Translations under genes and position numbers: made by a program | Assembly (NCBI RefSeq): GCF_030246925.1 | Contig: NZ_CP126740.1 | Location: 1 to 64,000, forward strand | Direction: 5' to 3' | Source of the DNA: Microbacterium sp. zg-Y625 | GTDB lineage: Bacteria; Actinomycetota; Actinomycetes; Actinomycetales; Microbacteriaceae | Length of the DNA: 64,000 bases | Shown here: in pieces, positions 53,814 through 62,670 of the stretch | How positions within the stretch are numbered: position 1 is the stretch's first letter | Layout: each line of letters begins with the position of its first letter | The notes under the pieces: generated by a model | The model's input: only the letters and a program-made list of their open reading frames with translations | Told to the model about the DNA's origin: nothing | Database searches by the model: none

Positions 53814-55114
53814 TGCGCCTGCTGCTCGGCGGGTACACCGCCGACATGCAGGGCGCCGCACGCGGCATCGGCGTGCTGCGCGCCGGTGAGGCGGATGCCG
53901 CCTCCGCCGGCGGTCCGCTCGCCTTCGAGGGCGAGGCCGTGGTCACCGGCGGCTCGCCGTCGTGGTTGGCGTGGCATCCGTCGCTGCCCGTCGTCTACGC
54001 GGCGATGGAGGGTGCGGGCACCGTGCAGGCGTTCCGCCGGTCTGGTGCGATGGGGCTGACGCGGCTCGGCGGGCCGGCCGAGGTCGGCGAGGCACCGTGT
54101 CACATCGCGGTGGCCCCCGACGGCGCGTCGCTCATCGCGAGCTGCTGGGGCGACGGGCGGGTGGTGCGGGTGCGGGTGGATGCCGAGGGACGCCCCGGGC
54201 CGACCGCGGCCGCAGGTGCCGCCCGGGATCCGTATGCACGCGAGGGATCCGCGGGTGCCGCGGGTGCCGCCGCCGACGCCGCTGACCTCTCCGACGCCGT
54301 GGCGTTCGCGGTGGCCGGGCAGCGCTACGGGGATGATGCCCGCGAGGAACAGCAGGGTTCGCAGGTGCTCGACCTGACCGCCGCCGCGGAGGCGCTGCGC
54401 CAGGTCGCCGGCGACGAGTTCGCCCACCTGGTTCCGGAGTACGCCATGCCTGAGCCGCCGGTGGTTGCGGCCGGGGCCGGGCCGGATGCCGACGCCGGGG
54501 CACCCGCCGCACGGTCGTCGCACGCACACCAGACCGTGTTCCTGCCCGGCGGCGTGCTCGCGACAGCCGACATGGGGTTCGACCTGGTGCGGTTCTGGCG
54601 GGGCGGCGATGGCGGCGGTGGCATGCGGGCGCTCCCCGACGTGGTGCTGCCGCGCGGCAGCGGGCCGCGTCACATGGTCTGGCATCCGAGCGGGCACCTC
54701 TATGTGGTGACCGAGCTGTCGCGCGAGTTGTTCGTGCTGGCCCCGGATGCCGCCGGCGCGTGGCGCCTGGTGTCCGGCACCCCGCTGGCCGCCGGCACGC
54801 TGGCGGACGACACTGCGGCCGAGGTCTGCCTCTCGCGGGACGCGCAGTTCGTATACGTCGGGGTGCGCGGCAGCGACACCCTGGCCGTGCTGCGCGTGCG
54901 CGGAGACGGCTCGCAGGTCGAGCCGGTGGCGCTCGCCGAGGCCGGAGTGGCGTGGCCCCGCCACCACATGGTCGTGCTGGATACGCTGCTCGTGGCCGGC
55001 CAGCGCTCGGGCGACGTCGCCGCACTCACGCTCGACATCCGCACGGGACTCCCCGGCCGCCCGCGGGTGCGCACCTCGGCGCCGTCGCCGACGTGCATCG
55101 TGCCGTTGCGCTGA
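53813..55114 (+). CDS. Lactonase family beta-propeller protein (6-phosphogluconolactonase-like)
   Basis: A 433-residue protein of the YbhE/Pgl lactonase family. Blades are recognisable from repeats such as PSWLAWHPSLPVVYAAME, APCHIAVAPDGASLIASCWG and GSGPRHMVWHPSGHLYVVTE. Conserved His residues (HAHQ, RHH) line the expected active site. A low-complexity Ala/Gly/Asp insert of roughly 100 residues (about 125-225) interrupts the propeller. It could hydrolyse 6-phosphogluconolactone or another lactone. No pentose-phosphate gene is near. It overlaps purA by one base. Confidence 0.82.
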   Translation: MRLLLGGYTADMQGAARGIGVLRAGEADAASAGGPLAFEGEAVVTGGSPSWLAWHPSLPVVYAAMEGAGTVQAFRRSGAMGLTRLGGPAEVGEAPCHIAVAPDGASLIASCWGDGRVVRVRVDAEGRPGPTAAAGAARDPYAREGSAGAAGAAADAADLSDAVAFAVAGQRYGDDAREEQQGSQVLDLTAAAEALRQVAGDEFAHLVPEYAMPEPPVVAAGAGPDADAGAPAARSSHAHQTVFLPGGVLATADMGFDLVRFWRGGDGGGGMRALPDVVLPRGSGPRHMVWHPSGHLYVVTELSRELFVLAPDAAGAWRLVSGTPLAAGTLADDTAAEVCLSRDAQFVYVGVRGSDTLAVLRVRGDGSQVEPVALAEAGVAWPRHHMVVLDTLLVAGQRSGDVAALTLDIRTGLPGRPRVRTSAPSPTCIVPLR

Positions 55115-55180
55115 CCTCGGTCGTGCCCGCCGCCTGGTCGCGGCGCTGTCGTGCCCCGGTTTTCTTCGTCCACTCGTTTT

Positions 55181-55344
55181 CGCATGTGAGTTCCGGTTCA
55201 CACAGCCCTCTGGGGTACGGCCGGGGTGTGTGAGCGGGAAGTCACATGCGGAATCAACGGATGGTCGGTCGACAGTCATGGGGCTGTGCGCGGCCGCGTA
55301 GACACCGTCTGCGGGTGCGTGAGCGGGAACTCACATGCCGAATC
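55181..55344. repeat. Three dyad elements TGTGA-N8-TCACA between convergent genes
   Basis: Two direct 26-bp copies (55230-55255 and 55319-55344, differing by a few bases) and one inverted copy (55181-55203). Each is an imperfect palindrome with arms TGTGA or CGTGA and TCACA around 8 bases. They fill the 279-bp gap after the lactonase, which holds no convincing gene. They could be extragenic palindromes or a binding-site cluster. Confidence 0.75.
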
Positions 55345-55393
55345 CGGGGATGCTCGGTCCCGACGCCGGCCCGGCCGCGGCGCCGCGGCGGAG

Positions 55394-56566
55394 TCAGACC
55401 TTGGCGTCCTGCCGAGGGATCCATACCTGCTTGATGATGAGCAGAATCGACGCCGTCACGGGAATGGCGATCAGCGCCCCGAGCAGCCCGAGCAGCGTGC
55501 CGCCGACGAGAGCCCCGATCACCACGAGAGCCCCGGGCACCGAGATCGCGCGGTTCATCACCCGCGGCGTAAGGATGTATGCCTCGATCTGCATGTAGAC
55601 GAGATACGCGATGCCGAAGACCAGAGCAGCCAGCGGGCTGGAGAACAGCGCGATCACCGTCGCCAGCACCCAGTACGCGACGGTTCCCACGAGCGGTATC
55701 AGCGTCAGGCAGAACGCGATGACGGCCAGCAGTGCGGGGAACGGCAGCCCCAGCACCAGATGGAGGATGAGCGCCACCATCGAATTGAAGAACGCCAGCA
55801 CCACCATGCCCATGAGGTAGCCGCCGATCGAGTCCGTGATCTCGGTCGTCAGCGACGCCACTTTCGACCGGCTGCGCGCGGGCGTGAGGCGCACGAAGGC
55901 GTTCTTCATCGCCGCCAGCGATGCGAGGAAGTACAGGGTCAGGACGAGCACGATCACCACGCCCGAGATCGCGCTGGCGATGCCGACACCCACCTGCAGC
56001 ACGCCACCGCCGATGCTGGCGATGTTGCTCGGGTTCGTGATGAAGTTCTGCGCGTCGGTGAGGAGGGTGCCGACCTGGTCGCTGAAGTTGGTCTCCAGCC
56101 AGGAGTAGACGTTCGACTTCTGGAAGTCCGACACGAGCGATGGCAGATCCTTGGAGAACTGCGCGACCTGCCCGGCGACCGTCGGGATGATGAGCCACAG
56201 AATGCCCGCGATCGCGACGGCGAAACCCGCGAAGACCATCGCGATCCCCCCGGGGCGGGGGATGCCGTGCCGCTCCAGCCAGCGGACGACCGGGTCCAGT
56301 CCCAGGGCGGCGAAGAGCGCGAACGCGACGTAGATGAGCACCGTCGACAGGTTCGAGATGGCCAGCCCCAGCACGAAGGCCGCGAGGCCCCCGAGGGTCA
56401 GCAGGAAGCCCAGCGCGAACGGGTTCGACAAGCCGGCGAAGACGCGCGCCGTCGCGGTCGACCCTCCGGGCGGCGCCGCGGCCGTCGCAGCGGTGCCGGG
56501 GGCGGTGCCCGAGTCGGTGCCGGCCGCCGCATCGGCGGCGAGCGGGCGTGCGGTGGGGTCGGTCAT
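55394..56566 (-). CDS. AI-2E family (PerM-like) membrane transporter
   Basis: A 390-residue permease with a disordered Ala/Thr/Pro-rich N-terminus (about 1-40) and about eight membrane helices. Family marks include LDPVVRWLERHGIPRPGGIA, the segment LTLIPLVGTV and YILTPRVMNRAISVPGALVV near the end. Members were named for autoinducer-2 export, but many are sodium/proton antiporters or have unknown substrates. ATG 56566 is chosen because TAGAGT lies 6 nt upstream; a GTG two codons earlier lies within that spacing. Confidence 0.88.
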   Translation of the reverse strand: MTDPTARPLAADAAAGTDSGTAPGTAATAAAPPGGSTATARVFAGLSNPFALGFLLTLGGLAAFVLGLAISNLSTVLIYVAFALFAALGLDPVVRWLERHGIPRPGGIAMVFAGFAVAIAGILWLIIPTVAGQVAQFSKDLPSLVSDFQKSNVYSWLETNFSDQVGTLLTDAQNFITNPSNIASIGGGVLQVGVGIASAISGVVIVLVLTLYFLASLAAMKNAFVRLTPARSRSKVASLTTEITDSIGGYLMGMVVLAFFNSMVALILHLVLGLPFPALLAVIAFCLTLIPLVGTVAYWVLATVIALFSSPLAALVFGIAYLVYMQIEAYILTPRVMNRAISVPGALVVIGALVGGTLLGLLGALIAIPVTASILLIIKQVWIPRQDAKV

Positions 56567-56572
56567 GGGCAC

Positions 56573-56578
56573 ACTCTA
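56573..56578 (-). promoter_or_regulatory. -10 element, leaderless promoter of AI-2E family gene
   Basis: Minus-strand TAGAGT exactly 6 nt before ATG 56566. Confidence 0.5.
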
Positions 56579-56649
56579 GGTCGGTGCCCGGCGCGGGGGA
56601 CAGGGGCCCGGTCGCCTCGCGCCGGTAGGGTCGGAAGCAGGAGGATGCC

Positions 56650-56946
56650 ATGACCGACGAAGACCCGACGACGACACTGGCTCGGCTGCGCAGCAGCATC
56701 GACAACATCGACGCCGCGCTCATCTTCATGCTCGCTGAGCGCTTCCGCTGCACCAAGCAGGTCGGCATCCTCAAGGCCGAGCACGGGATGCCGGCATCGG
56801 ACCCCTCCCGCGAGGAGCAGCAGATCGCGCGCCTGCGGCGGTTGGCCGAAGAGGCCGACCTCGACCCCGAGTTCGCTCAGAAGTGGTTCACGTTCGTGGT
56901 GGCCGAGGTGATCCGCCACCACACCGCCGCCGCCGACGGGCGCTGA
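56650..56946 (+). CDS. Chorismate mutase, AroQ class
   Basis: Converts chorismate to prephenate for phenylalanine and tyrosine. The 98-residue all-helical domain has LARLRSSIDNIDAALIFMLA with the catalytic Arg, then RFRCTKQVGILKAEHG and PSREEQQIARL. No signal peptide is seen, so it is the cytoplasmic form. Small actinobacterial AroQ enzymes are often activated by DAHP synthase, which is not in this window. A TAGGGT hexamer (56626-56631) and CAGGAGG lie upstream; a hairpin follows. Confidence 0.92.
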   Translation: MTDEDPTTTLARLRSSIDNIDAALIFMLAERFRCTKQVGILKAEHGMPASDPSREEQQIARLRRLAEEADLDPEFAQKWFTFVVAEVIRHHTAAADGR

Positions 56947-56958
56947 CACAACGCGCGA

Positions 56959-56984
56959 ACGCCCCGAGCCGAAGCCCGGGGCGT
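56959..56984. terminator. Hairpin between chorismate mutase and ABC permease genes
   Basis: ACGCCCCG (56959-56966) pairs with CGGGGCGT (56977-56984). It lies between convergent genes and may serve both strands. Confidence 0.65.
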
Positions 56985-56999
56985 CCGCGACGCGGCGGA

Positions 57000-57695
57000 T
57001 CAGGGAACTGCGCGGCGAAGCGTCCGCCAGGAGATCACGGCCAGCACCGCGATGAGGCCGACGCCCCACAGGGCCAGGCCCAGTGCCCCCTGTGCGACGA
57101 ACCATTCGGCGAACGCACCCCAGGACTGTGTCTGCGTGATGAACCAGGCGAGGGCCACCAGGGCGAGCGCGAGTCCGACCAGGACCACGGTGAGCCACAG
57201 GTTGCCGAACCGCTTGTAGATCGTCGCGCCCCAGAATCCGCAGACGAAGAACAGCAGCGCCAGCACGAAGAACACGAACCCGGCGGCGACCGGTCCCGCT
57301 TCCCACACCCACGGCAGGTAGAAGAAGTAGCCGTTCATGCCCCATCCGTCGGTGGCCTGCTCGAGCAGCCCACCGATCACGAACACCAGACCCAGCAGGG
57401 CAGAGGTGAGCACCGCGGTGAGCACGGTCCCGGCGTAGAACTCCCGCCGCGTCACGCTCATCGCCTGTGAGAAGGGGAACGTGAGGGTGAGCGCCTGGAT
57501 GCCGACCACTGCGAAGTACCACAGCGGCGCCTGCGCACCACCGCCGTACTTCGGGCCCACCACCCCGGCGTAGTCCAGGATCCCGTAGATCGCCAGCGTG
57601 ATCACCAGCGTGCCCGCCAGCACGATGAGCGGGACCCAGATGTACGTCGCCCGGTTCGCCAGCTGCATGCGGACGACATTGACGGTGCGGCTCAT
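57000..57695 (-). CDS. ABC transporter permease of a GntR-regulated export system
   Basis: A 231-residue membrane protein with six hydrophobic segments; it matches no well-described permease motif but is encoded right after an ABC ATPase and overlaps it (ATGA). The block gntR-ATPase-permease resembles the YtrABC-type operons induced by cell-wall-active antibiotics. The substrate is unknown. It ends 16 bp from a bidirectional hairpin. Confidence 0.82.
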   Translation of the reverse strand: MSRTVNVVRMQLANRATYIWVPLIVLAGTLVITLAIYGILDYAGVVGPKYGGGAQAPLWYFAVVGIQALTLTFPFSQAMSVTRREFYAGTVLTAVLTSALLGLVFVIGGLLEQATDGWGMNGYFFYLPWVWEAGPVAAGFVFFVLALLFFVCGFWGATIYKRFGNLWLTVVLVGLALALVALAWFITQTQSWGAFAEWFVAQGALGLALWGVGLIAVLAVISWRTLRRAVP

Positions 57696-58600
57696 CGCAG
57701 TGCTCCTTCGTCGATCGCCGACGCGGTGCCCGCGGCGTGCTGGGTGATGCGGACGATCAGCTGCTGCAGCGACACCGGACCCACGTCCAGGCCTGCTGCT
57801 GCCAGTTGCGCCCGCTCGGATGCCGTGAGGGTGCCGAGCACGGTCACACTCGACACGCGCCCGAGGGTCTCGCGATGGATCACCTCGCGGCCCGCGACGA
57901 ACGCCTCGACAGCGGCGCTGTCGCCGACGATGTTGGCTGCGCGACTGCGCGCCACGTCGGTGTCCTCGTCCATGACGATGCGGCCTCGGTCGATCACCAG
58001 CACCCGCTCGAGGAGGTTGGACACCTCGTCGATCAGATGGCTGGAGAGGATCACCGTGCGGGGATGCGCGGCGTAGTCCTCGAGCAGCCGGTCGTAGAAG
58101 ATCTGGCGCGCGACGGCATCCAGGCCCAGGTAGGGCTCGTCGAAGAACGTGATCTCCGCACGCGCGGCGAGCCCGATGATGACGCCCACGGCGGAGAGCT
58201 GACCACGGGAGAGCTTCTTGATCCGGGTCTTGACCGGCAGCTGGAAGTCCTCGATGAGGCGCTCGGCGAAGTCCTGGTCCCAATTCGGGAAGAACAGCCG
58301 GGCGGTGTCGAACGCGTGCTTGGGCAGCGCGTCGTCGGGGTACTTCTGGCTCTCACGGACGAAGCACATCCGCTGCAGGACGCCCGCGTTCTCGTACGGA
58401 TCCTCGCCGAAGATGCGCACGTCGCCGGACGTGGCGAAGTTCTGCGCGGTGAGGATCGACATGATCGTCGTCTTCCCCGCACCGTTGCGGCCGAGGAGCC
58501 CGTAGATGGTGTCCTTCTGGATCTCAAAGCTCACGTCGTCGACCGCGACGGTCTCGCGGTAGCGCTTGGTGAGGTTCTGCACCTCGATGACGGAGGTCAT
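57692..58600 (-). CDS. ABC transporter ATP-binding protein
   Basis: A 302-residue ATPase with Walker A GRNGAGKTT (38-46), Q-loop region MCFVRESQK, a slightly divergent signature LSRGQLSAV and Walker B ITFFDEPYLGLD. Such ATPases without a binding-protein partner usually belong to exporters. It is coupled by ATGA to the GntR regulator upstream and to the permease downstream. Confidence 0.88.
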   Translation of the reverse strand: MTSVIEVQNLTKRYRETVAVDDVSFEIQKDTIYGLLGRNGAGKTTIMSILTAQNFATSGDVRIFGEDPYENAGVLQRMCFVRESQKYPDDALPKHAFDTARLFFPNWDQDFAERLIEDFQLPVKTRIKKLSRGQLSAVGVIIGLAARAEITFFDEPYLGLDAVARQIFYDRLLEDYAAHPRTVILSSHLIDEVSNLLERVLVIDRGRIVMDEDTDVARSRAANIVGDSAAVEAFVAGREVIHRETLGRVSSVTVLGTLTASERAQLAAAGLDVGPVSLQQLIVRITQHAAGTASAIDEGALR

Positions 58601-58977
58601 CGTGCCGTCCCTTCTCCTGTGGTGGTGTACCGGCGCTGGATGAGCGCGGTGAGGTCGTCGGCGCCGAGGCCCAGGGCGCGGGCTTCGGTCAGCAGTGGGT
58701 CGATGAAGCGGTCCGCGAAGGCGGCGCGACGCTCGCCGCGCAGCTGCTCGCGCGCCCCCGGGGCGACGAACATGCCGATGCCGCGTCGCTTGTACAGCAC
58801 GCCCTTGTCCACGAGCATGTTCACTCCTTTGGCCGCCGTGGCGGGGTTGATGCGGTGGAAGGCCGCGAGCTCGTTGGTGGAGGGCGCCTGCGTCTCCTCC
58901 GCCAGGCTGCCGTCGACGATGGCGTCCTCGATGCTCTCGGCGATCTGCAGGAAGATGGCCCGGCCGTCTTCGATCAC
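58597..58977 (-). CDS. GntR family regulator, YtrA subfamily
   Basis: A 126-residue regulator: an N-terminal winged helix (IFLQIAESIEDAIVDGSL, then PSTNELAAFHRINPATAAKG) and a short C-terminal helical dimerisation tail without ligand domain, the hallmark of the YtrA subfamily. It is the first gene of a three-gene ABC operon and probably represses it. GTG start with GGAG 6 nt upstream. A 24-bp imperfect dyad lies just upstream. Confidence 0.87.
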   Translation of the reverse strand: MIEDGRAIFLQIAESIEDAIVDGSLAEETQAPSTNELAAFHRINPATAAKGVNMLVDKGVLYKRRGIGMFVAPGAREQLRGERRAAFADRFIDPLLTEARALGLGADDLTALIQRRYTTTGEGTAR

Positions 58978-58992
58978 GGTGCTCCGTCCGCT

Positions 58993-59016
58993 GGTTCATT
59001 ACTTGACCAACTAACC
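58993..59016. promoter_or_regulatory. Candidate GntR (YtrA-type) operator
   Basis: GGTT and AACC flank an AT-rich core containing ACTTGACCAACT, an imperfect dyad that matches at 7 of 12 half-site positions. It is the only AT-rich stretch in the gap and begins 16 bp upstream of the gntR start. It overlaps the likely minus-strand promoter (TAATGA as possible -10). Confidence 0.4.
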
Positions 59017-59312
59017 ATGCAACGCGGAGGCCGTCGTTGTCAAGAGAGCGTGTTTTGCGGGATCCGGCCGCCGCTGGGTACGGTTGAACGCGGGCCGTGA
59101 GGCCCCGACGACCAGTCCGCGGTCGCTCGCCCGGCCTACCCGAGGCCGCATGGCGCGAGCGAGCGTATGGTCGGCGGTCTGGGCGGCGGACCCGATGTCT
59201 GACGCCGAGGTGCCGTGCCGCGTCGATCTCCGACGCCTGTGCGCAGCGCCGATGACCGCCCACCCGGGCGTAACCGATGCGGCCTGACGCCACGGCTGCC
59301 GAGGTGAAGCAC
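59017..59312. other. Intergenic region between gntR and proV-like genes
   Basis: About 300 bp with no convincing coding sequence. It should contain the promoter of the proVWX-like operon; TTGTCA at 59037-59042 is a possible -35, but no good -10 follows at 16-18 bp. Short frames here lack codon bias or a ribosome site. Confidence 0.5.
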
Positions 59313-60632
59313 GTGACTTCTGCACCCGCTGTCGAAGCGAAGAATCTGTTCAAGGTCTTCGGACGCAACCCCAAGGATGCCGTCAAGCGGCTGCGCGCCG
59401 GGCAGAGCCGGGCCGACGTGGCCGACGCCGGAACCGCCGCCGTCATCGACGCGAGCTTCACCGTTCAGCCGGGCGAGATCTTCGTGATCATGGGCCTGTC
59501 CGGGTCGGGCAAGTCCACGATCATCCGCATGCTCAACGGACTGCTGCAGCCCACGATGGGCGAGGTGCTCGTGCAGGGTCGCAGCGTCACGGGGGCCTCG
59601 GCCGCGGAACTGCGCGGCATCCGTCGCGAGTCGATCTCGATGGTGTTCCAGCATTTCGCGCTGCTGCCGCACCGCACGGTGCTCGACAACGCCGCGTATG
59701 CGCTCGAGATCCAGGGCGTCGGCAAGGCCGAACGCCGCCGCCGCGCGATGGAGATCCTCGAGAAGGTGGGCCTGGGCGACCGCGCCGAGGCGATGCCCGA
59801 TGAGCTCTCCGGTGGCATGCGTCAGCGGGTGGGGCTTGCCCGCGCGCTGACGGCCGGCACCGACATCCTGCTCATGGACGAGGCGTTCTCGGCGCTCGAT
59901 CCGCTCATCCGCCGCGAGATGCAGGAACAGCTGGTGGAGCTGCAGCGGGAACTCGGCCGCACGATCGTCTTCATCACCCACGACCTCAACGAGGCGATGT
60001 TCCTCGGCGACCGCATCGCCGTCATGCGCGACGGGCGCATCGTGCAGAACGGCACGCCCGAAGAGATCCTCACCGACCCGGCGAACGACTACGTCGCGCA
60101 GTTCGTGCAGGACGTCGACCGGGCCCGGGTGCTCACGGCATCCGCCGTCATGGAGCCCGCCCACGCCACGACCCCCGTCAGCGCGGGGCTGCGCGGCGCG
60201 CTCCGGTCGCTGCGCGAGCTGCAGGCCGGCTCGGTGTTCGTCACCGAGAACCGCAGGCTGCTGGGCGTGGTGAGCGACCGCCAGGTGATCCGGGCGATCA
60301 AGGCGGGCGAGACCGACCTGCGCGCCGTCATCGACGTATCCGTCCCGACGGTGTCGCCCGAGGATCCGCTGACCGACGTCGTCGAGCGCGCCGTCGAGAC
60401 GACGGTCCCCGTGCCCGTGGTGGATGCCGCCGGTCGCCTCGTCGGCCTGATCCCGCGGGTGACCCTGCTCGCGGCGCTCGGGAACGTCCCCGCGACGACG
60501 CAGGCCCTGCCCATCATCGAGCCGGCGCCATCGGTGCGGCCGGCCGACCTCGCCGCCTCGCTGGCGGAGCTCGGCGCGGCCGAGGCCGATGCCGCCGACC
60601 TGGCGGCCTCGTCGAAGGGGGGAGTGGCGTGA
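59313..60632 (+). CDS. proV: Glycine betaine/proline-type ABC transporter ATP-binding protein
   Basis: Drives uptake of osmoprotectants. The 439 residues include a family-typical N-terminal helix (NLFKVFGRNPKDAVKRLRAG), Walker A GLSGSGKST, signature LSGGMRQRV and Walker B LLMDEAFSALDPLIRR. The C-terminus holds two degenerate CBS domains that sense ionic strength in OpuA-type systems. GTG 59313 is chosen because GAGGTGAAG precedes it. The stop overlaps the permease start (GTGA). Confidence 0.9.
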   Translation: MTSAPAVEAKNLFKVFGRNPKDAVKRLRAGQSRADVADAGTAAVIDASFTVQPGEIFVIMGLSGSGKSTIIRMLNGLLQPTMGEVLVQGRSVTGASAAELRGIRRESISMVFQHFALLPHRTVLDNAAYALEIQGVGKAERRRRAMEILEKVGLGDRAEAMPDELSGGMRQRVGLARALTAGTDILLMDEAFSALDPLIRREMQEQLVELQRELGRTIVFITHDLNEAMFLGDRIAVMRDGRIVQNGTPEEILTDPANDYVAQFVQDVDRARVLTASAVMEPAHATTPVSAGLRGALRSLRELQAGSVFVTENRRLLGVVSDRQVIRAIKAGETDLRAVIDVSVPTVSPEDPLTDVVERAVETTVPVPVVDAAGRLVGLIPRVTLLAALGNVPATTQALPIIEPAPSVRPADLAASLAELGAAEADAADLAASSKGGVA

Positions 60633-61558
60633 ACGACGTGCGTCTTCCGATCGGCGACATCGCCGAGACCTTCGTCCGCTGGCTGATCGACACCTTCGGG
60701 TGGCTGTTCGACGGACTCCGCTCGCTGTTCCTGGCGATCTACGACGCGCTCGAGTGGGTGCTGCAGGCACCGCCGTTCTGGGCCGTCATCGTCGTGCTCG
60801 CCGCGCTGGCGCTGTGGGCCAAGGGCGTGTGGCTCGCCGTCGGCACCGTGGTCGGGCTCCTCGTCATCGTGGGTGTCGGCCAATGGCAGAACGCGATGCA
60901 GTCGCTCGCGCTGGTCATCGTCGCCTCGGTGATCGCGCTCGCGATCGGCATTCCGCTGGGCATCTGGGCGGCGCGCAGCGACACCGTGTCGAAGATCGTC
61001 CGCCCCGTGCTGGACTTCCTGCAGACCATGCCGGCGTTCGTGTACCTCATCCCCGCGCTCATGCTGTTCCGCGTCGGCGTCGTGCCCGGGATCGTCGCGA
61101 CCATCCTCTTCGCCCTCGCCCCCGGCGTGCGGCTGACCGAGCTCGGCATCCGAGGCGTCGACCGCGAGGTCGTCGAAGCCGGCCACGCCTTCGGTGCCTC
61201 GCCCGGTCGCATCCTGCGCCAGATCCAGCTGCCCCTGGCGCTGCCGAGCATCATGGCCGGCGTCAACCAGGTGATCATGCTGAGCCTGTCGATGGTGGTC
61301 ATCGCCGGCATGGTCGGCGCGCGCGGCCTCGGCGGCGACGTCGTGCAGAGCCTGCAGAAGATCGACATCGCGCTCGGCGTCGAGGCCGGGCTGTCGGTGG
61401 TGATCATCGCGATGATCCTCGACCGGGTGACCTCCGCGCTCGCCGCCCGAGGGTCCCGTCGCGGCGGCCGCGCCGCCTCGCGCGGCCGTGGCGCGGGTCG
61501 AGCCGGTACGCGGGCCGCCGAGGCGGACGAGCCGCAGCCGGTCGCGGCATCCGCCTGA
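60629..61558 (+). CDS. proW: Glycine betaine/proline-type ABC transporter permease
   Basis: A 309-residue permease with about seven membrane helices. It has the binding-protein-dependent motif EVVEAGHAFGASPGRILRQI and the ProW-like segment QTMPAFVYLIPALMLF. The C-terminal 40 residues are Arg/Ala-rich and probably cytoplasmic. It overlaps proV by four bases and is separated from the binding-protein gene by 112 bp containing a hairpin. Confidence 0.9.
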   Translation: MNDVRLPIGDIAETFVRWLIDTFGWLFDGLRSLFLAIYDALEWVLQAPPFWAVIVVLAALALWAKGVWLAVGTVVGLLVIVGVGQWQNAMQSLALVIVASVIALAIGIPLGIWAARSDTVSKIVRPVLDFLQTMPAFVYLIPALMLFRVGVVPGIVATILFALAPGVRLTELGIRGVDREVVEAGHAFGASPGRILRQIQLPLALPSIMAGVNQVIMLSLSMVVIAGMVGARGLGGDVVQSLQKIDIALGVEAGLSVVIIAMILDRVTSALAARGSRRGGRAASRGRGAGRAGTRAAEADEPQPVAASA

Positions 61559-61599
61559 CGCCTTCAGGCCCTGAGACTTGCGAGCTCATCACTCGCGGG

Positions 61600-61620
61600 G
61601 GGTGCGGAGATTCCGCGCCC
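61600..61620 (+). other. Stem-loop between proW and proX
   Basis: GGGTGCGGA (61600-61608) pairs with TCCGCGCCC (61612-61620) around a GAT loop, with one G-T wobble. There is no T-run. Such hairpins between permease and binding-protein genes often adjust relative mRNA stability; that role is inferred. Confidence 0.5.
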
Positions 61621-61670
61621 GACCACAACGACCGCTTCGCGCACAGCACGCGAAGGGAGAGGAAGTCACG

Positions 61671-62576
61671 ATGACCAAGAGAAACACGTTCCTGGGGGCG
61701 CTCGCGCTCACGTCCGCCGCAGCTCTGACGCTCACCGGCTGCGCCGGCGGGTCCGACGAGGGTGCCGGCACCGAGGGGGATGCCGCGGCAGACCGCCCCA
61801 TCACCATCGCCGTGTTCAACGGCTGGGACGAGGGCATCGCCGCGTCCGAGCTGTGGAAGGCCGTGCTCGAGGAGCAGGGCTACGACGTCGAGCTCGAGTA
61901 CGCCGACCCGGCGGCCGTCTACAACGGCATCGCCAGCGGCGACTACGACCTCACGCTGGACACCTGGCTGCCGCTCACCCACGCCGACTACATCGAGGAG
62001 TACGGCGACGACATGGTCGACCTCGGCGCGTGGAACGAAGACGCCAAGCTCACCTTCGCGGTGAATGAGGACGCGCCGATCGACTCGATCGAGGAGCTCG
62101 CCGACAACGCCGACCTCTTCGGCAGCACGATCTACGGCATCGAGTCGGGCTCGGGTCTTGCGACCGTCACCGACGAGGCCGTCATCCCCGGCTACGGCCT
62201 GGAGGCCTTCGACCACGTGACGTCGTCGACCCCGGCGATGCTCACCGAGCTCGACACGGCCACGCGCGCCGGTGAGAACATCCTCGTGACGCTGTGGCGT
62301 CCGCACTGGGCGTATGACGCGTTCCCGATCAAGGACCTCGAGGACCCGAAGGGGCTGCTCGGCGAAGCCGAAGGCATCCACTCGTACGCCTCGACGACGT
62401 TCGAGGAGGACTTCCCCGAGGTCTTCGAGTGGCTGAGCGCCTTCGAGATGGACAGCGAGACGCTGTACTCGCTCGAGAACGCGATGTTCAACGAGAGCGA
62501 CAGCGACGACTACGAGGACATCGTGGCCGAGTGGATCGCCGCGAACGAGGAGTATGTCACTTCGCTGACCTCCTGA
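61671..62576 (+). CDS. proX: Glycine betaine/proline-type substrate-binding lipoprotein
   Basis: Binds osmoprotectant and delivers it to ProVW. The 301 residues have a lipoprotein signal with LTGC (Cys24), then the OpuAC-type fold: ITIAVFNGWDEGIAASELWK, YDLTLDTWLPLTHADYIEEY and VTLWRPHWAYDAFPIKDLED. The Trp residues (GW, TW, RPHW) fit the aromatic cage that holds quaternary amines. A strong AGGGAGAGGAAG ribosome site suggests high expression. Directly after the stop begins repeat array 3. Confidence 0.92.
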   Translation: MTKRNTFLGALALTSAAALTLTGCAGGSDEGAGTEGDAAADRPITIAVFNGWDEGIAASELWKAVLEEQGYDVELEYADPAAVYNGIASGDYDLTLDTWLPLTHADYIEEYGDDMVDLGAWNEDAKLTFAVNEDAPIDSIEELADNADLFGSTIYGIESGSGLATVTDEAVIPGYGLEAFDHVTSSTPAMLTELDTATRAGENILVTLWRPHWAYDAFPIKDLEDPKGLLGEAEGIHSYASTTFEEDFPEVFEWLSAFEMDSETLYSLENAMFNESDSDDYEDIVAEWIAANEEYVTSLTS

Positions 62577-62580
62577 CCGC

Positions 62581-62640
62581 GCGCTCGCGAGTGAGTATTC
62601 GCGCTCGCGAGTGAGTATTCGTCGCTTCGAGTGAGTACTC
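62581..62640 (+). repeat. 20-bp tandem repeat array 3a, 3' of proX
   Basis: Three 20-bp units in exact register with core CGAGTGAGTATTC or CGAGTGAGTACTC, sense for proX and starting 5 bp after its stop codon. A 30-bp GC-rich spacer (62641-62670) separates them from the inverted array 3b. Confidence 0.9.
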
Positions 62641-62670
62641 GTGGGACCGCGGCTTCGGCTGCGGGCGTCT

